A DNA stretch of 64,000 nt from Blastobasis lacticolella. Lineage: Eukaryota > Arthropoda > Insecta > Lepidoptera > Blastobasidae. Below are positions 20,095 to 29,575 of the stretch, piece by piece (within the stretch, counting starts at the first letter, position 1; each line of letters opens with the position of its first letter). Position numbers and translations under genes: made by a program. Where the stretch lies: assembly GCA_905147135.1 (NCBI GenBank), contig LR990057.1, positions 2,294,001 through 2,358,000 on the forward strand, given 5' to 3'. The notes beneath the pieces are model-generated. The model had not been told where the DNA came from, searched no databases, and saw nothing but the letters and a program-made list of their open reading frames with translations.

Positions 20095-20235
20095 TTTTTT
20101 TATAATACCGCTAATATGGCATACAAGCTTGCGGCCTGCCTGATGGTAAGCAGTCACCGCAGCCTATGGACGTTTGCAATACCAGGGGCATCACCCACGC
20201 GTTGCCCACCCCGTAAAAACCTTTTAACCCCTTAC
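20095..20235 (+). repeat. Dispersed repeat D copy
   Basis: Near-identical inverse of 7965-8130: CAAGCTTGCGGCCTGCCTGA, GCAGCCTATGGACGTTTGC, ACCCACGCGTTGCCCACCCC. Confidence 0.65.
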
Positions 20236-20379
20236 ATTTCTTATAGATTAACCTTAATTAAAGATTGTTTGGCTTTTTAATGTCAAATTGATATTACGAG
20301 TGATATAAATGGAAGCACGCCAGCACTGGTTTAGTCACGTATTGCGTAAGCCCCATGTAAGAAAATGGATGCCTAAACC

Positions 20380-20545
20380 TACCTGTATCAGGAAAGAGGT
20401 CCCGCGGAAGACCCAAGAACCGATGGATTGACTCTGCCGAGTCGGACGCGACAGCCAACGGCTTACGACATGCCGTTGATCAGTTAAAGTGGAGAAGGCA
20501 ACCTGACCCTGGCTGAAGCCTGGATGACCGCCCTGATGACCAACC
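20380..20545 (+). pseudogene. RTE-like LINE C-terminal scrap
   Basis: AAGAGGTCCCGCGGAAGACC, CCGATGGATTGACTCTGCCG and AGTCGGACGCGACAGCC are the diverged counterpart of 16561-16700. The reading frame is broken and the end reads TGATGACCAACC rather than a clean GAT run. Confidence 0.65.
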
Positions 20546-21190
20546 GCCTAGTTGCAAAAAGAGCAAGGTAATTTTTTTTAGGTAGTCTGCTTGCCTGTTT
20601 ATCTACCATATAATATAAAAACGGGAGAATCAATTTCTCTGTTAAGAAATTGAATTAATGTAGCTACTTGTGTTTTCTTATCATATTTAATTTTCTCCTC
20701 ACACATTACCTCACAATTAAACACTCTATTTCATTGTTTATTATTACTATTTATTTATTGTTTTTTTTGTGCAACCTGACTGAGATTGTAGGCAACAAAC
20801 ACTGCACAGCGGAGTTTAAATAATCTTTGCCACATCAGAGAGAACACGTAAGCGGGACGGGAGACTTGAAAATTCAGGGAGTGCAACCAGGACAGATATA
20901 TTGACGAATGTGAAACTGTTTGGACAACTTTTCTTTCTGTTTCGAATTAAATATGAGGCCTCCTTTCACCTGATGTTCGAAGCAAACATTCACGTAAATT
21001 ACTAGTTGTAGGTACTGTATGGTCACTGTTCAATCGACCTTGATACGTCTGTGCTTATGTGATAATAGCCTGTAGTTAGATTAGATAGCATCGAACATGT
21101 CACGTCACTTTATAACAAACTTTGCTTCTAACATACATACACTCGCTCGTACGATTCGGGTGAGGAATGAGCTCCCAGTCACAGTGTTTC
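20546..21190. other. Unassigned stretch
   Basis: AT-rich; no gene or repeat recognised. Confidence 0.4.
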
Positions 21191-21194
21191 CTTT

Positions 21195-21360
21195 GGACTA
21201 TGACGTGGGATCGTTCAAGAGGTATATTAGAGCTCTCCTTAGAGGCGAGTAACGCATTGGTATCCACCCTGCTGTTGCTGATGTCCATAGGCGGCGGTGA
21301 CCACTTCCTATCAGATGGCCCGCTTGACTGTTTGTCTGCTGTATTACATAAAAGATACAC
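21195..21360 (+). repeat. Dispersed repeat D relative
   Basis: GACTATGACGTGGGATCGTT, GGTATATTAGAGCTCTCCTT, GGCGAGTAACGCATTGGT and TCAGATGGCCCGCTTGACTG are shared with 41750-41925. Confidence 0.6.
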
Positions 21361-21407
21361 ACTCAAGCCCATATTCCACAGGGGTAGGCAAATACTCTCA
21401 GAGACTA

Positions 21408-21545
21408 GCTTTCGCCCGCGACTTCGCCCGCGTGAAATTCGGAAAATACATTGAATTTCGGGTAAAACATTGAAGTCTATTTTCTAAAAGCTAGATTTCA
21501 TCAAAATCCATTCAGTAGATTTTGCGTAAAAGAGTAGCAAACAAC
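21408..21545 (+). repeat. RTE-type LINE 3' scrap
   Basis: TTTCGCCCGCGACTTCGCCC, TTTCATCAAAATCCATTCAG and GCGTAAAAGAGTAGCAAAC. Terminal block only. Confidence 0.55.
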
Positions 21546-21559
21546 TCATCATCACGGAG

Positions 21560-21790
21560 GGTCACGGAGGTCAGATGGCAGACGCCCTACTGTTATTACC
21601 TCAATGCCCAATCCTAGCAAGATGTTGGTTGAAGCGGACCCCAGGCACCAGGATTAACCCTAACATGATGATGATAACATTATCAGTAGGTATTAACCTA
21701 ATATTGTATTCCGTCGGTGACCTAATGGTTAAGGGGTCCGACTCGCAGCCCGAGGTACCGGGTTCGAACCCCAGTGCCGCTTCTTTTGAC
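21560..21790 (+). mobile_element. Two SINE-C pieces
   Basis: 21560-21672 is a tail fragment (GGTCACGGAGGTCAGATGGC, GACCCCAGGCACC, ATGATGATGAT). 21711-21782 is an unusually clean tRNA-like head: CCTAATGGTTAAGGGGTCCG as A-box region and GGGTTCGAACCCC as B box. The head is not followed by a SINE-C body. Confidence 0.7.
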
Positions 21791-21797
21791 GAGGCAG

Positions 21798-22063
21798 GTC
21801 ATTTTCTTGAAAAGTCAAGTTAGACGAACGTCTTTTTCTGGGTGTCATTTTCATAGTAGGTAAATTTTGAAGGACGTCGTTTTCTGGTTCATTCATCTTT
21901 ATGCGAGAGCTTTTTCAAGTAGGTACTTCTTCTAAACCGGTTCTTATGAAAGATTGCACACCAAGTCATTTTCTTGAAAAGTCAATTTCGTTGAACGTCT
22001 TTTTTCAGTTCAGTCATACTTTTACATTCGACAGCTTTTTCAAGTACTTCTTCTAAACCGATG
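21798..22063. repeat. Two-unit tandem duplication
   Basis: GTCATTTTCTTGAAAAGTCA, AACGTCTTTTT, AGCTTTTTCAAGTA and CTTCTTCTAAACCG occur in the same order at 21798-21945 and 21965-22062. The second unit is shorter. Confidence 0.75.
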
Positions 22064-22136
22064 CCATGTACCAATCACTCGCTTAGGCTCTTGCATCGAT
22101 AATGCCCCTGCACATTAAGCCGGCAAATCTACGGAC

Positions 22137-22265
22137 TCTTTGCACCAAGCTGGAACCAAATTGCTGGGACACCCTCCTTACAGTCCGGAGCTAGCGCCAT
22201 GCGACTTTGTACTACTCCCGTATGTAAAAACACAACTGAAGGGACGCAAGTTTTCGAGGTTATGC
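22137..22265 (+). pseudogene. Mariner-family transposase scrap
   Basis: The plus strand reads HPPYSPELAPCDFVLLPYVK followed by TQLKGRKFSRL. This is the conserved end of the mariner catalytic domain, with the last Asp of the D,D34D triad in APCDF. Only about 40 residues remain; no full transposase or TIR pair was recognised. Confidence 0.8.
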
Positions 22266-22290
22266 AATACAAACGTAGTTTTTGAGTTTA

Positions 22291-22329
22291 TCCATTGCAA
22301 ACATACATACAAACTATATGTTTGCAATG
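22291..22329. repeat. Short hairpin after mariner scrap
   Basis: CCATTGCAAACATA and TATGTTTGCAATGG form a 14-bp perfect stem around a short loop. Confidence 0.8.
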
Positions 22330-22399
22330 GAAAAAAATAAAACAAAAAATATTTCCTCTTACTTGAAGTTCTCGGCGTCTTTAACCCGCGCCCAGTTCG

Positions 22400-22625
22400 G
22401 GTCTCCGTAAACAATCAACTTTCCCGCGAGAACCTATTATTTTCCAGGGTTAAAAAATAACCTATCTTATTCAGTCATAGTTATCATTCTATTAGTGAAA
22501 GAAGTTTTAAAATCGGTCCAGTAGTTTTGAAGTTTGTTCATTACAAACAAGAACACAGAAATACAAATCTATTTTCTCTTCATAATATTTGTGTAGATTA
22601 ATATTAGTATAGATTATTATCATAA
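22400..22625 (+). repeat. Diverged RTE-type LINE 3' end
   Basis: TTTCCCGCGAGAACC, AAAATCGGTCCAGTAGTTTT and ATTAATATTAGTATAG keep the order of the tail at 8667-8938. Confidence 0.45.
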
Positions 22626-22679
22626 TCTTATTGATCTGGCTAACAACATCACGGACAAATTGAAGTATGTGTATTCGAA

Positions 22680-22927
22680 CTGCCGTGTGGTGTCCGGCAG
22701 AGTAGTATAGCACCAACTCCTTACACTCGTGGGTGTCGTCCAAGGCGACTAATGTTTTCGAGACAAAAGATCTAGAGTCGCCGTAGTCTGGACAATGGGC
22801 AGCAGCGTTTTCCATTTTTATAATCTCCATCCCGCCCGCGAAGCGTGGAGATTGTGGCGAAAACCTCCCATCTAATGGGAAAAGCCCTGGGTCCCGCAGT
22901 GGACTGTTATGGGCTGTGATGATGATA
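22680..22927 (+). mobile_element. Retroposon-B copy
   Basis: TGCCGTGTGGTGTCCGGCAG to GGGCTGTGATGATGATAT. It differs from its siblings by AACCTCCCATCTAATGGGA near 22862. Confidence 0.9.
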
Positions 22928-22929
22928 TC

Positions 22930-23184
22930 CCAAAATATCATCATCTTAGCCTTTAAGAACCCTAATGTTAAAAGTTTTGTGTGCGCTCCGCTCGCCCATT
23001 CTTTCAATTATCAGCCCAGCTTTTAAGACCTCAAACGTCAATTTCGCTCCGATCACTCATTCATTGATCACCCTAGCTTTTAAGACCCATATAGGCAAAA
23101 ATTTTGAGCTCGCTCCGCTAGTACATTCAATTAGTAATCACCCCACTAAAAAGGTCAATTTTTTTAACTCATGGCGCTCGCTCA
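22930..23184. repeat. Degenerate ~65-75-bp tandem units
   Basis: AGCCTTTAAGAACC, AGCTTTTAAGACCTC and AGCTTTTAAGACCCAT each precede a 'GCTCCGCT' block and a 'CATTCA.TTA.TCA' block, giving about four diverged units. Confidence 0.6.
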
Positions 23185-23750
23185 TTGATTAATACTTATA
23201 ATTTTGACTTTTGCCCCCCCCCCCCCACCCCCCCACCTGAATCAAATCCTGGATACGCGCATGTACTTAAGTGTCACATAACTACCAGGGCTAGAACAAA
23301 TGTTCAAAAGAACCAAACCATCATCTTAGAGGCGAATTGATTAATACTTATAATTTTGACTTTTGCCCCCCCCCCCCCCCTGAATCAAATTCTTGATACA
23401 CGCATGTACTTAAGTGCCACATAACTACCAGAACAAATGTTCAAAAGAACCAAACCATCATCTGAGAGGCGAATTGATTAATACTTATAATTTTGACTTT
23501 TGCCCCCCCCCCCCCCCCCACCTGAATCAAATTCTTGATACACGCATGTACTTAAGTGCCACATAACTACCAGAACAAATGTTCAAAAGAACCAAACCAT
23601 CATCTGAGAGGCGAATTGATTAATACTTATAATTTTGACTTTTGCCCCCCCCCCCCCTGAATCAAATCCTTGATACACGCATGTACTTAAGTGCCACATA
23701 ACTACCAGAACAAATGTTCAAAAGAACCAAACCATCATCTGAGAGGCGAA
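23185..23750. repeat. Four tandem ~135-152-bp units, each with a poly-C tract
   Basis: Units start with TTGATTAATACTTATAATTT at 23185, 23337, 23474 and 23616. Each runs through a long C tract (13 C plus an interrupted 7 C; 15; 17; 13), then CACGCATGTACTTAAGTG and ACCAAACCATCATCT. Length differences come largely from the C tract. The first unit is most diverged. Confidence 0.95.
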
Positions 23751-23792
23751 TTACTGAAACTAGATAGCTCCGAGTGCACAAGTGATCCCAGA

Positions 23793-23880
23793 TGATACCT
23801 TACCATGAACTCTTATAGCAGGACCTAAACAGAACTGCCTTGCTTAGAACGAGACAGCGCTATACGTGTCACATAATAAT
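23793..23880. mobile_element. MITE-P, half copy
   Basis: GATACCTTACCATGAACTCT, TAGCAGGACCTAAACAGAAC and GAGACAGCGCTATACGTGTC match the first half of the element at 35895-36041 (inverse orientation). The match stops at CACATAA, 13 bp before the LINE junction. Confidence 0.8.
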
Positions 23881-23893
23881 AACAATAATTAAA

Positions 23894-25218
23894 CCGTGGT
23901 GGTGGCCGTGAAACAGGCCGTTACAGACGCCTTTTTTGGGCGCTTGACGAGGGTGCTGCAAAGCTACCTATCCGGCCTCAACAAGATCAGGGCGTTTAAT
24001 GGGTGGGTCATGCCCGTTCTAATTTACACCTTTGGCGTGCTCAGATGGTCTCAGACCGAATTAGACGCTCTGGATAGGAAAGTCCGCACAACTTTGACAC
24101 TCCATAGGATGCACCATCCCAGGTCGTCATTAATGAGGTTGTATATCCGGCGCAATAGTGGTGGCCGTGAGCTGCTCAGTGCAAAGGCCTTGTACAACCG
24201 GGAGATATGCAACCTCCGTAACTACTTTATGGCGAAGTCGGAGAGTAGTGGTTTGCATAGAGTTGTCAAAGACTGTGATAAAGGACTAACCCCTCTATCC
24301 TTGGCCACCGAGCACTGGCGTGAACCGGTGGTACTTTGTACTGTTGACCGAGAGGCCGTCTGGAAGGAAAAGGAGCTGCACGGTAGGTTCTTCAAGGCGC
24401 TACACGAGCGCCATGTGGATCCGAAGGACTCCGTGCATTGGCTGCGCTTTGGAGACCTCTTTGGGGAAACCGAAGGTTTTCTCTGTGCAATACAGGACCA
24501 AGTCATCATGACCCGGAACTACCAGAAGTATATCCAAAAAGATGGGACAGAGGACGTGTGTAGAGCCTGTCTCCAGCCTGGAGAGTCGCTCAGGCATATT
24601 ACTTCCGGGTGCCCTGTGCTGGCTAATACCGAATATTTGCACAGGCACAACCAAGCAGCCAAAATACTCCATCTCGAGTTAGCTTTCAAATACGGCCTCA
24701 TTGGTGAGAAGGTACCATATTACAAATACTCGCCGGAGCCGGTGCTCGAAAACGACCGCGCTGGATTGTACTGGGACCGGTCCATCATTACAGACAGGAC
24801 TGTTCCTGCTAACAAGCCTGATATTGTTCTGGTGGACCGGGTGAAAACGTGTGTATTCTTGGTGGACGTCACTATCCCTTTCGATGAGAACCTCGTCAAA
24901 GCCGAATCAGATAAAATAATTAAATATCTGAATCTGGCGCACGAGGTTACCGATATGTGGCAAGTGACATCCACTGAGATCATTCCAGTCGTAGTTTCAA
25001 CAAACGGTCTGGTTCCAACTTCTCTTCGTGGCCATCTGAAGAGGTTGGATTTGAGTGATGGACCAGTTGTAGCGAGGCTCCAGCGAGCGGTCTTGCTGGA
25101 TAATGCGAGGATTGTCCGCCGATTCCTCTCTCTCTCGCCCTGACCCTCGGCCGTTTGGTCTCCTCTGCCGAGGGGTGTCCTCCCTTAAACGGGAAGAAAT
25201 ATAATTTAATTTCGTAAT
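23894..25218 (+). mobile_element. 5'-truncated RLE-class LINE with perfect target duplication
   Basis: Direct repeats AATAATTAAA at 23884-23893 and 25219-25228 flank exactly the segment that holds the open frame and a short 3'UTR with a small CTCGGCCG..TGCCGAGG hairpin. The 5' truncation inside the RT thumb region is the usual result of incomplete target-primed reverse transcription. There is no poly-A; the 3' end is ATATAATTTAATTTCGT. Confidence 0.85.
23896..25143 (+). CDS. LINE polymerase C-terminal fragment: CCHC zinc knuckle and restriction-like endonuclease
   Basis: A 415-residue uninterrupted frame that opens on a GTG three bases inside the truncated element and ends at TGA (25141-25143). 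Residues ~1-70 look like the end of the reverse transcriptase/thumb region. Near residue 219 there is a CxxC...H...C knuckle (CRACLQPGESLRHITSGC). The PD-(D/E)XK-type endonuclease follows: KPDIVLVDRVKTCVFLVDVT, then a KxxKYxxL..E helix and IIPVVVSTNGLVP. This RT-CCHC-RLE order is that of R2/R4/Dong-type LINEs; R4/Dong-like is my best guess for the clade. The N-terminus with the RT catalytic motifs is absent, so it cannot retrotranspose on its own. Confidence 0.8.
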   Translation: MVVAVKQAVTDAFFGRLTRVLQSYLSGLNKIRAFNGWVMPVLIYTFGVLRWSQTELDALDRKVRTTLTLHRMHHPRSSLMRLYIRRNSGGRELLSAKALYNREICNLRNYFMAKSESSGLHRVVKDCDKGLTPLSLATEHWREPVVLCTVDREAVWKEKELHGRFFKALHERHVDPKDSVHWLRFGDLFGETEGFLCAIQDQVIMTRNYQKYIQKDGTEDVCRACLQPGESLRHITSGCPVLANTEYLHRHNQAAKILHLELAFKYGLIGEKVPYYKYSPEPVLENDRAGLYWDRSIITDRTVPANKPDIVLVDRVKTCVFLVDVTIPFDENLVKAESDKIIKYLNLAHEVTDMWQVTSTEIIPVVVSTNGLVPTSLRGHLKRLDLSDGPVVARLQRAVLLDNARIVRRFLSLSP

Positions 25219-25289
25219 AATAATTAAATATAGTACAACACTCAGTCCCGCCGTGAAATTTATTTAAAAAAATAATTTTTAACTTTCTC

Positions 25290-25345
25290 TATATGTCGTA
25301 ATTGTGTACAATAAACAGTTAAATAAATGAATGAACTAAATAAAA
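25290..25345 (+). repeat. LINE 3' tail scrap
   Basis: CTATATGTCGTAATTGTGTA and CAATAAACAGTTAAATAAAT match the Jockey-like tail at 49255-49372. Confidence 0.5.
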
Positions 25346-25404
25346 TAAATGTGTGCAAGTAATGCCTAAAGTACTGCGAGATTAATGTTGAGTTGTTTTA
25401 AATA

Positions 25405-25526
25405 AAATACCCAGACGCCTAAAAAAATTAAAATTCATCATTTCAATTTCTACCCATCCAGGAATCGAACCCGGGACCTCTGCGTGGCAGGCCGGCTTGT
25501 TAACCAACTGAACCACATGGGTCATC
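25405..25526 (-). mobile_element. SINE-A head-half copy, minus strand
   Basis: ACCCAGACGCC, AAATTCATCATTTCAATTTC, GGAATCGAACCCGGGACCTC and CTGAACCACATGGGTC give the head and proximal body in reverse; the tail is missing. Confidence 0.8.
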
Positions 25527-25603
25527 AAATTTATATGGTCTGGTAATATTCGTATATAATTATACCAGTCCAGGCCTACTTTCTTCGGTCGTAGACCTCA
25601 GGG

Positions 25604-25858
25604 CCGTGTGGTGTCCGGCAGAGTAGAATAGCACCAACCCCTTACACTCATGGGTGTCGTACAAGGCGACTAATGTTTTCGAGGCAAAGGATCAATAGTC
25701 TCCGTAGTCTGGAAAATGGGCAGCAGCATTTTCCATTGTTATATTTAAACACTGCGATCTCCAACCCGCCTGCTAAGCGTGGAGATTATGGCAATAACCT
25801 CCCCTTTCGTGGGAGAGGCCCTAAGTCCTGCAGTGGACTGTTGCGGTGTGTGATGATG
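25604..25858 (+). mobile_element. Retroposon-B copy with 11-bp target duplication
   Basis: AGACCTCAGGG occurs at 25593-25603 and 25859-25869, precisely flanking CCGTGTGGTGTCC...TGTGTGATGATG. This proves retroposition-type insertion and defines the family ends. Confidence 0.92.
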
Positions 25859-25869
25859 AGACCTCAGGG

Positions 25870-26639
25870 TAAGGAGTATAAAATGATATATTATCGTATA
25901 TAATAAGTATATTTAAATGAATTTAATTCGTTGATTAAAGAATGATAATGGTAATGAGAGGCTGCTGATCCTCGGGAAAAGTAGTTGAATACTTAATCGA
26001 ATTTTGAATATGATTTTGTGAGGGTTCAGCAAAGGTAGTTGCGATGTACAGTCAAAGTTTATTCACACAATATAGAAATAAAAAAATGATTAATGCAAAT
26101 AAATGATTTTACTAAGATCAGAACAATGCCTACTACCTATATTTAGTTTTTTCTAATTTGTCTTATGGGGTAAACAAGTATGGCGTACTAGCAACCACAG
26201 ATAATTAATAGGGTTGGGGAATCACCGAATGAGTGAACAATTTAATTAGATCGATACACTACCGAAATAAGTTATTTATAAACAAGCTTCTGCCCGCGGC
26301 TTAGCTTGTGTGGAACTGCTTTATAATTTAATTAGTATTTTGAGCTAAAGGAAAGTTTTTTGTTCTAGATAAATAAATAAACACAACAATATCAATCACT
26401 CTAGATTTGTGTTGCATAGATATTTATTTTTATTTGTTTGTTCAGTTTATATGCACCCATAGGTAAAAATTTAAGTAAATACTGTTACGAGCAGCGTTTA
26501 ACAAGTAAAATTATGTAGTCGAACACACAATTGTCAAATTTCCGTGTATCAAAGCCGTAAGCACGCCGTAAGTTGTCGTTCCAGATAGAATCACCAACCG
26601 AGTCACAAAGTATATTTAGAAATCCATAAAATAATAATA
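25870..26639. other. Unassigned AT-rich stretch
   Basis: Short LINE-tail-like words near 26285 (TTCTGCCCGCGGCTTAGC) and a 'taaacaagtatggcgtactag' word near 26170 are all that is recognisable. Confidence 0.4.
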
Positions 26640-26770
26640 ATTTTCTTTATTCAATAAAGAGGCCCTAACCCTTAAACTAAGCAAAACACTTGTCACTTGT
26701 GACTTAAGGGCTAGTGTCCTAACGCGAACAGTGGTCGAGTAACCTTGATTTATACTAGGTTAATAAGAAA
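26640..26770 (-). repeat. LINE 3' end, minus strand
   Basis: TTTTCTTTATTCAATAAAGA followed by GGCCCTAACCCTTAAACTAA resembles an inverted LINE terminus. Confidence 0.35.
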
Positions 26771-26810
26771 ACAAAACAAAAACATAGTAAAAATCACAAT
26801 ATTTAACTAA

Positions 26811-26890
26811 ATGTATGTATGTGTACGTGTGTGTGTGTATGTATGTATGTGTTTGTGCGAGAGTGTGGGTGGGTGTGTGTGCGTGATATG
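26811..26890. repeat. TG/TATG microsatellite
   Basis: Imperfect (GTAT)n and (GT)n run, including TGTGTGTGTATGTATGTATG and GTGGGTGGGTGTGTGTG. Confidence 0.9.
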
Positions 26891-27050
26891 TATCTTTAGT
26901 GCAGATGTTTAAGTGCTTTATCAAAATGTGCAGGTTTTGAGCGTCGCGTTATTGAGATACGCATAATAGAGCCTCAGTATCTGAATAGTTTAGGTTGAGT
27001 AACCAACCACGAACTCTGATCTTAACCTCATGTGTGCTTAGTTCTGTAAT

Positions 27051-27299
27051 ACGACCTGAGTGGTTCAATGGTCAACATGCCGGTCTGCCACGCAAGAGGT
27101 CCCGGGTGCGATTCCCGGCCGAGCAGAAATTGAAATGATGAATTTTAATTTCTGTTACGGGTCTGGGTGTTCTATGTATAATAAGTATGTATTTAAAAGT
27201 ATTTAATTAGTATATCAGTTATCTAGCACCCATAGCACAAGCTTTGCTTAGTTTGGGGCTAGATGGCGCTGTGTGAATTTGTCCACGGATATTTATTTA
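27051..27299 (+). mobile_element. SINE-A full-length copy
   Basis: ACGACCTGAGTGGTTCAATG, the extra ACATGCCGG between boxes, GGTGCGATTCCCGG as B box, and the complete body and tail to TATTTATTTATCTATT. Confidence 0.88.
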
Positions 27300-27310
27300 T
27301 CTATTTTTTT

Positions 27311-29575
27311 GCTTAAAATAAGGAAAAACATTCACAAACACAAATTACAACAATTACAAAAAATATTCTGTTTAGCGGGAAAATAATTACACAGAATATA
27401 AACAGAAAAATTAAAAAAAAATACCTAATAGTTTGTGGGCTTTGTTATAAAGTATTGAACCAAGTACGTACAGTTGACGCCCCGCGATGGTTGTATTAAT
27501 GCATCTCAACTGTAATGCCCGGCCGCACCGTGCGTCGGTCACTTGAAGGTGGAGGAACTTGCGAGTGTTTACTCGAAATAGCACGATGCACAAAGAGCTG
27601 CCTCACTGTAAGGACTTGGCAATCATTGTAAAGTTGTACTGTTGAGTACTGAAAGTGCCTTTTTTCCATTACCTTTAGGACAGCACTTTGAGCCCTCTCA
27701 ATATTTAAAAACTTAGCTAAGCTAAGATGCAATAGGATATAATAGACTGTCCCAGTGTAAGGTAAACCATTTTCAAGGTAGTTTGGTCTGCACTGTCTCT
27801 CAGAGTTTTAAATGTGTAAATGAGTTTTCTAACTCTGGATGTGAGCGTTTCAATACGCGTATACCAGTTAAGCTTCGCATTAACACGCCAAGATATTTGA
27901 CATTTATTACAGTGGTAAGGGAAAGACACAAACAAGAAGAGAATTCCTTATTGCAGGAATGAGCAGTTATGCAAAAAAATTCGGGAGGTTTGCTCGCGGA
28001 GTGAATGTAAAAAGGCATTCAAAATGTTTTTTCGAGATTGATTGTGAGTTAGCTAAGATTCAGCCACTGCATAATGGTCTTTAAAGAGTTTTCTGCACTA
28101 CTCTTCACCTCTGCCCAATCAGCCCCACGCACGATGATAGCTGTGTCATCAGCATATACAAAAAGTTTTGTGTTAGGAATTTTAGATTACAAAGGCTTAT
28201 TATATTAAATTGATATATATTTATAATAGTGTTGGGCCCAGCACTCTTCCTTGTGGCACTCCAATAGTTATATCCTCTTCCCTACTACTACTACTATTAT
28301 TTAAGTAACTACCAAACATTTTATGTGCAACACCCCGGACTCCGACATCGTACAGCCTCTTGAGTAGAGTGGGTAGCGAAACGGTGTCAAAAGCTTTTTC
28401 AAATCCAAAAACTGTCTAGTTTTCTTGAAACATGCTCCGTTAATTCTAGTACCGCCGTTTCTGTGGATATTCCTGCTATTATTTTAAATTTATCCAAGTA
28501 TTTGGACAAACGGCTGTTCAATATCCTTTCAAATACTTTGGAAATAGCAGTGAGCACCGAGATAGGCCTATAATTACTTACAAGATATCTGTCCCCGCCT
28601 TTAAAAATCGGATGAATAATGGCTTTCTTAAAAACATCCGGGAATACACACAGGTGTATTACCCACATAATTAATACCTCCATAGCCACAGGGCTATGGA
28701 GGTATTAATTATGTGGGTAATTATTGGAACCAGGGTGCTGCGACATTCCTTTAATAGTTTTGAGGGTATACCATCCCAACCAGTTTCACAGTCACTGCGA
28801 AGCTCCATTATTTGTAGTTCCACTTCTTTTTCATCAGTCGCAAGAATAACTAGGGAATCAATAGGCAGGCGTTCCAGCATGAGATACTAATTTATGGGAA
28901 TTTGAGGCTTGCGCAGCAGGTGATATTTTTGATGCTAGTGACGAACCAATATTCGCGAAAAAGTTGCATACGTCATTAACAGAAGTTTCAGGATCAGGAT
29001 ATAACCTCAGAAGTTCAGTAGGAGGATTTCGGGACTTCGCAGCGTTTGTGATTGATGTGATGGTGTTCCATAGAGCCTTGGGATTATTTTTTGCTTTCTC
29101 AAGTTCACATTTTTCATACGTTCTTTTTAATCTACGTAAGAGACAGTTACAGAAGTTGCGATAGCGAGTGTATGTGATTTTAATTACTAGATCATTTGGC
29201 GAGCCTTTAGTTTGCTTATGTAAGTGGCCACGATGTCTAATACAGCGTAATAACCCTGGTGTTATCCAGGGTTTGATGTTTCTGCTCGTTTTTGGAACTC
29301 TAGTCAGTATGGTATATTTAGAGATGATGTCTCCAACAGATGAAACGAGCATGGTTGCTGCACGCTCGGCGTCTTTTACCAATAGAATCTCAGAAAAGTC
29401 TCTATTTTCTATTTCTTTAATTATTGCTGCATCATTTGAGCGAGTAATTAATGAGCAGTTGTTTTTACGAACTGACCTATCCAACTGCACGGCTAACAAG
29501 ATTGGCTTGAAAAGAAAAGCCGTAAGTCGTTATTGCAGATAAATTACCAATCACAACACAATCAAGTTTTTTTTA
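27311..29575 (-). pseudogene. Jockey/CR1-like LINE polymerase, decayed
   Basis: Minus-strand blocks in order. The endonuclease-RT linker (28858-29499) includes KPWITPGLLRCIRHRGHLHK. The RT N-terminus (28671-28880) includes GWDGIPSKLLKE. 28399-28689 includes FKKAIIHPIFKGGDR and SNYRPISVLTAISKVFERIL. The next block has KAFDTVSLPTLLKRLYDVG and GVPQGRVLGPTL. The catalytic FVYADDTAIIV is near 28139-28158. The C-terminal part (27496-27935) includes LNWYTRIETLTSRV and IERAQ. It has several frameshifts, an in-frame stop after MQWLNLS, a deletion after YLDKFKII, and the inverted insertion at 28658-28721. The endonuclease is mostly missing at the 5' end. Confidence 0.85.
28658..28721. repeat. Perfect 30-bp inverted repeat inside the LINE
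   Basis: 28658-28687 (ATTACCCACATAATTAATAC...) is exactly the reverse complement of 28692-28721, with a 4-nt ACAG spacer. One arm encodes the expected residues THIINTSIA; the other is extra DNA that breaks the frame before the FPDVFKKA block. Confidence 0.95.

Noticed and set aside
21711..21782. Possible tRNA gene (clear A and B boxes)
   Set aside because: Matches the head of the SINE-C family (compare 43620-43735) and I could not fold a proper four-arm tRNA with acceptor stem; treated as a SINE head.
22507..23007. 166-residue minus-strand open frame
   Set aside because: Its centre is antisense retroposon-B; the same peptide pieces appear wherever that repeat occurs.
23185..23750. CRISPR-like array (regular repeats)
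   Set aside because: Units are contiguous 135-152-bp tandem repeats with no short repeat/unique spacer structure, in an animal-type genome.
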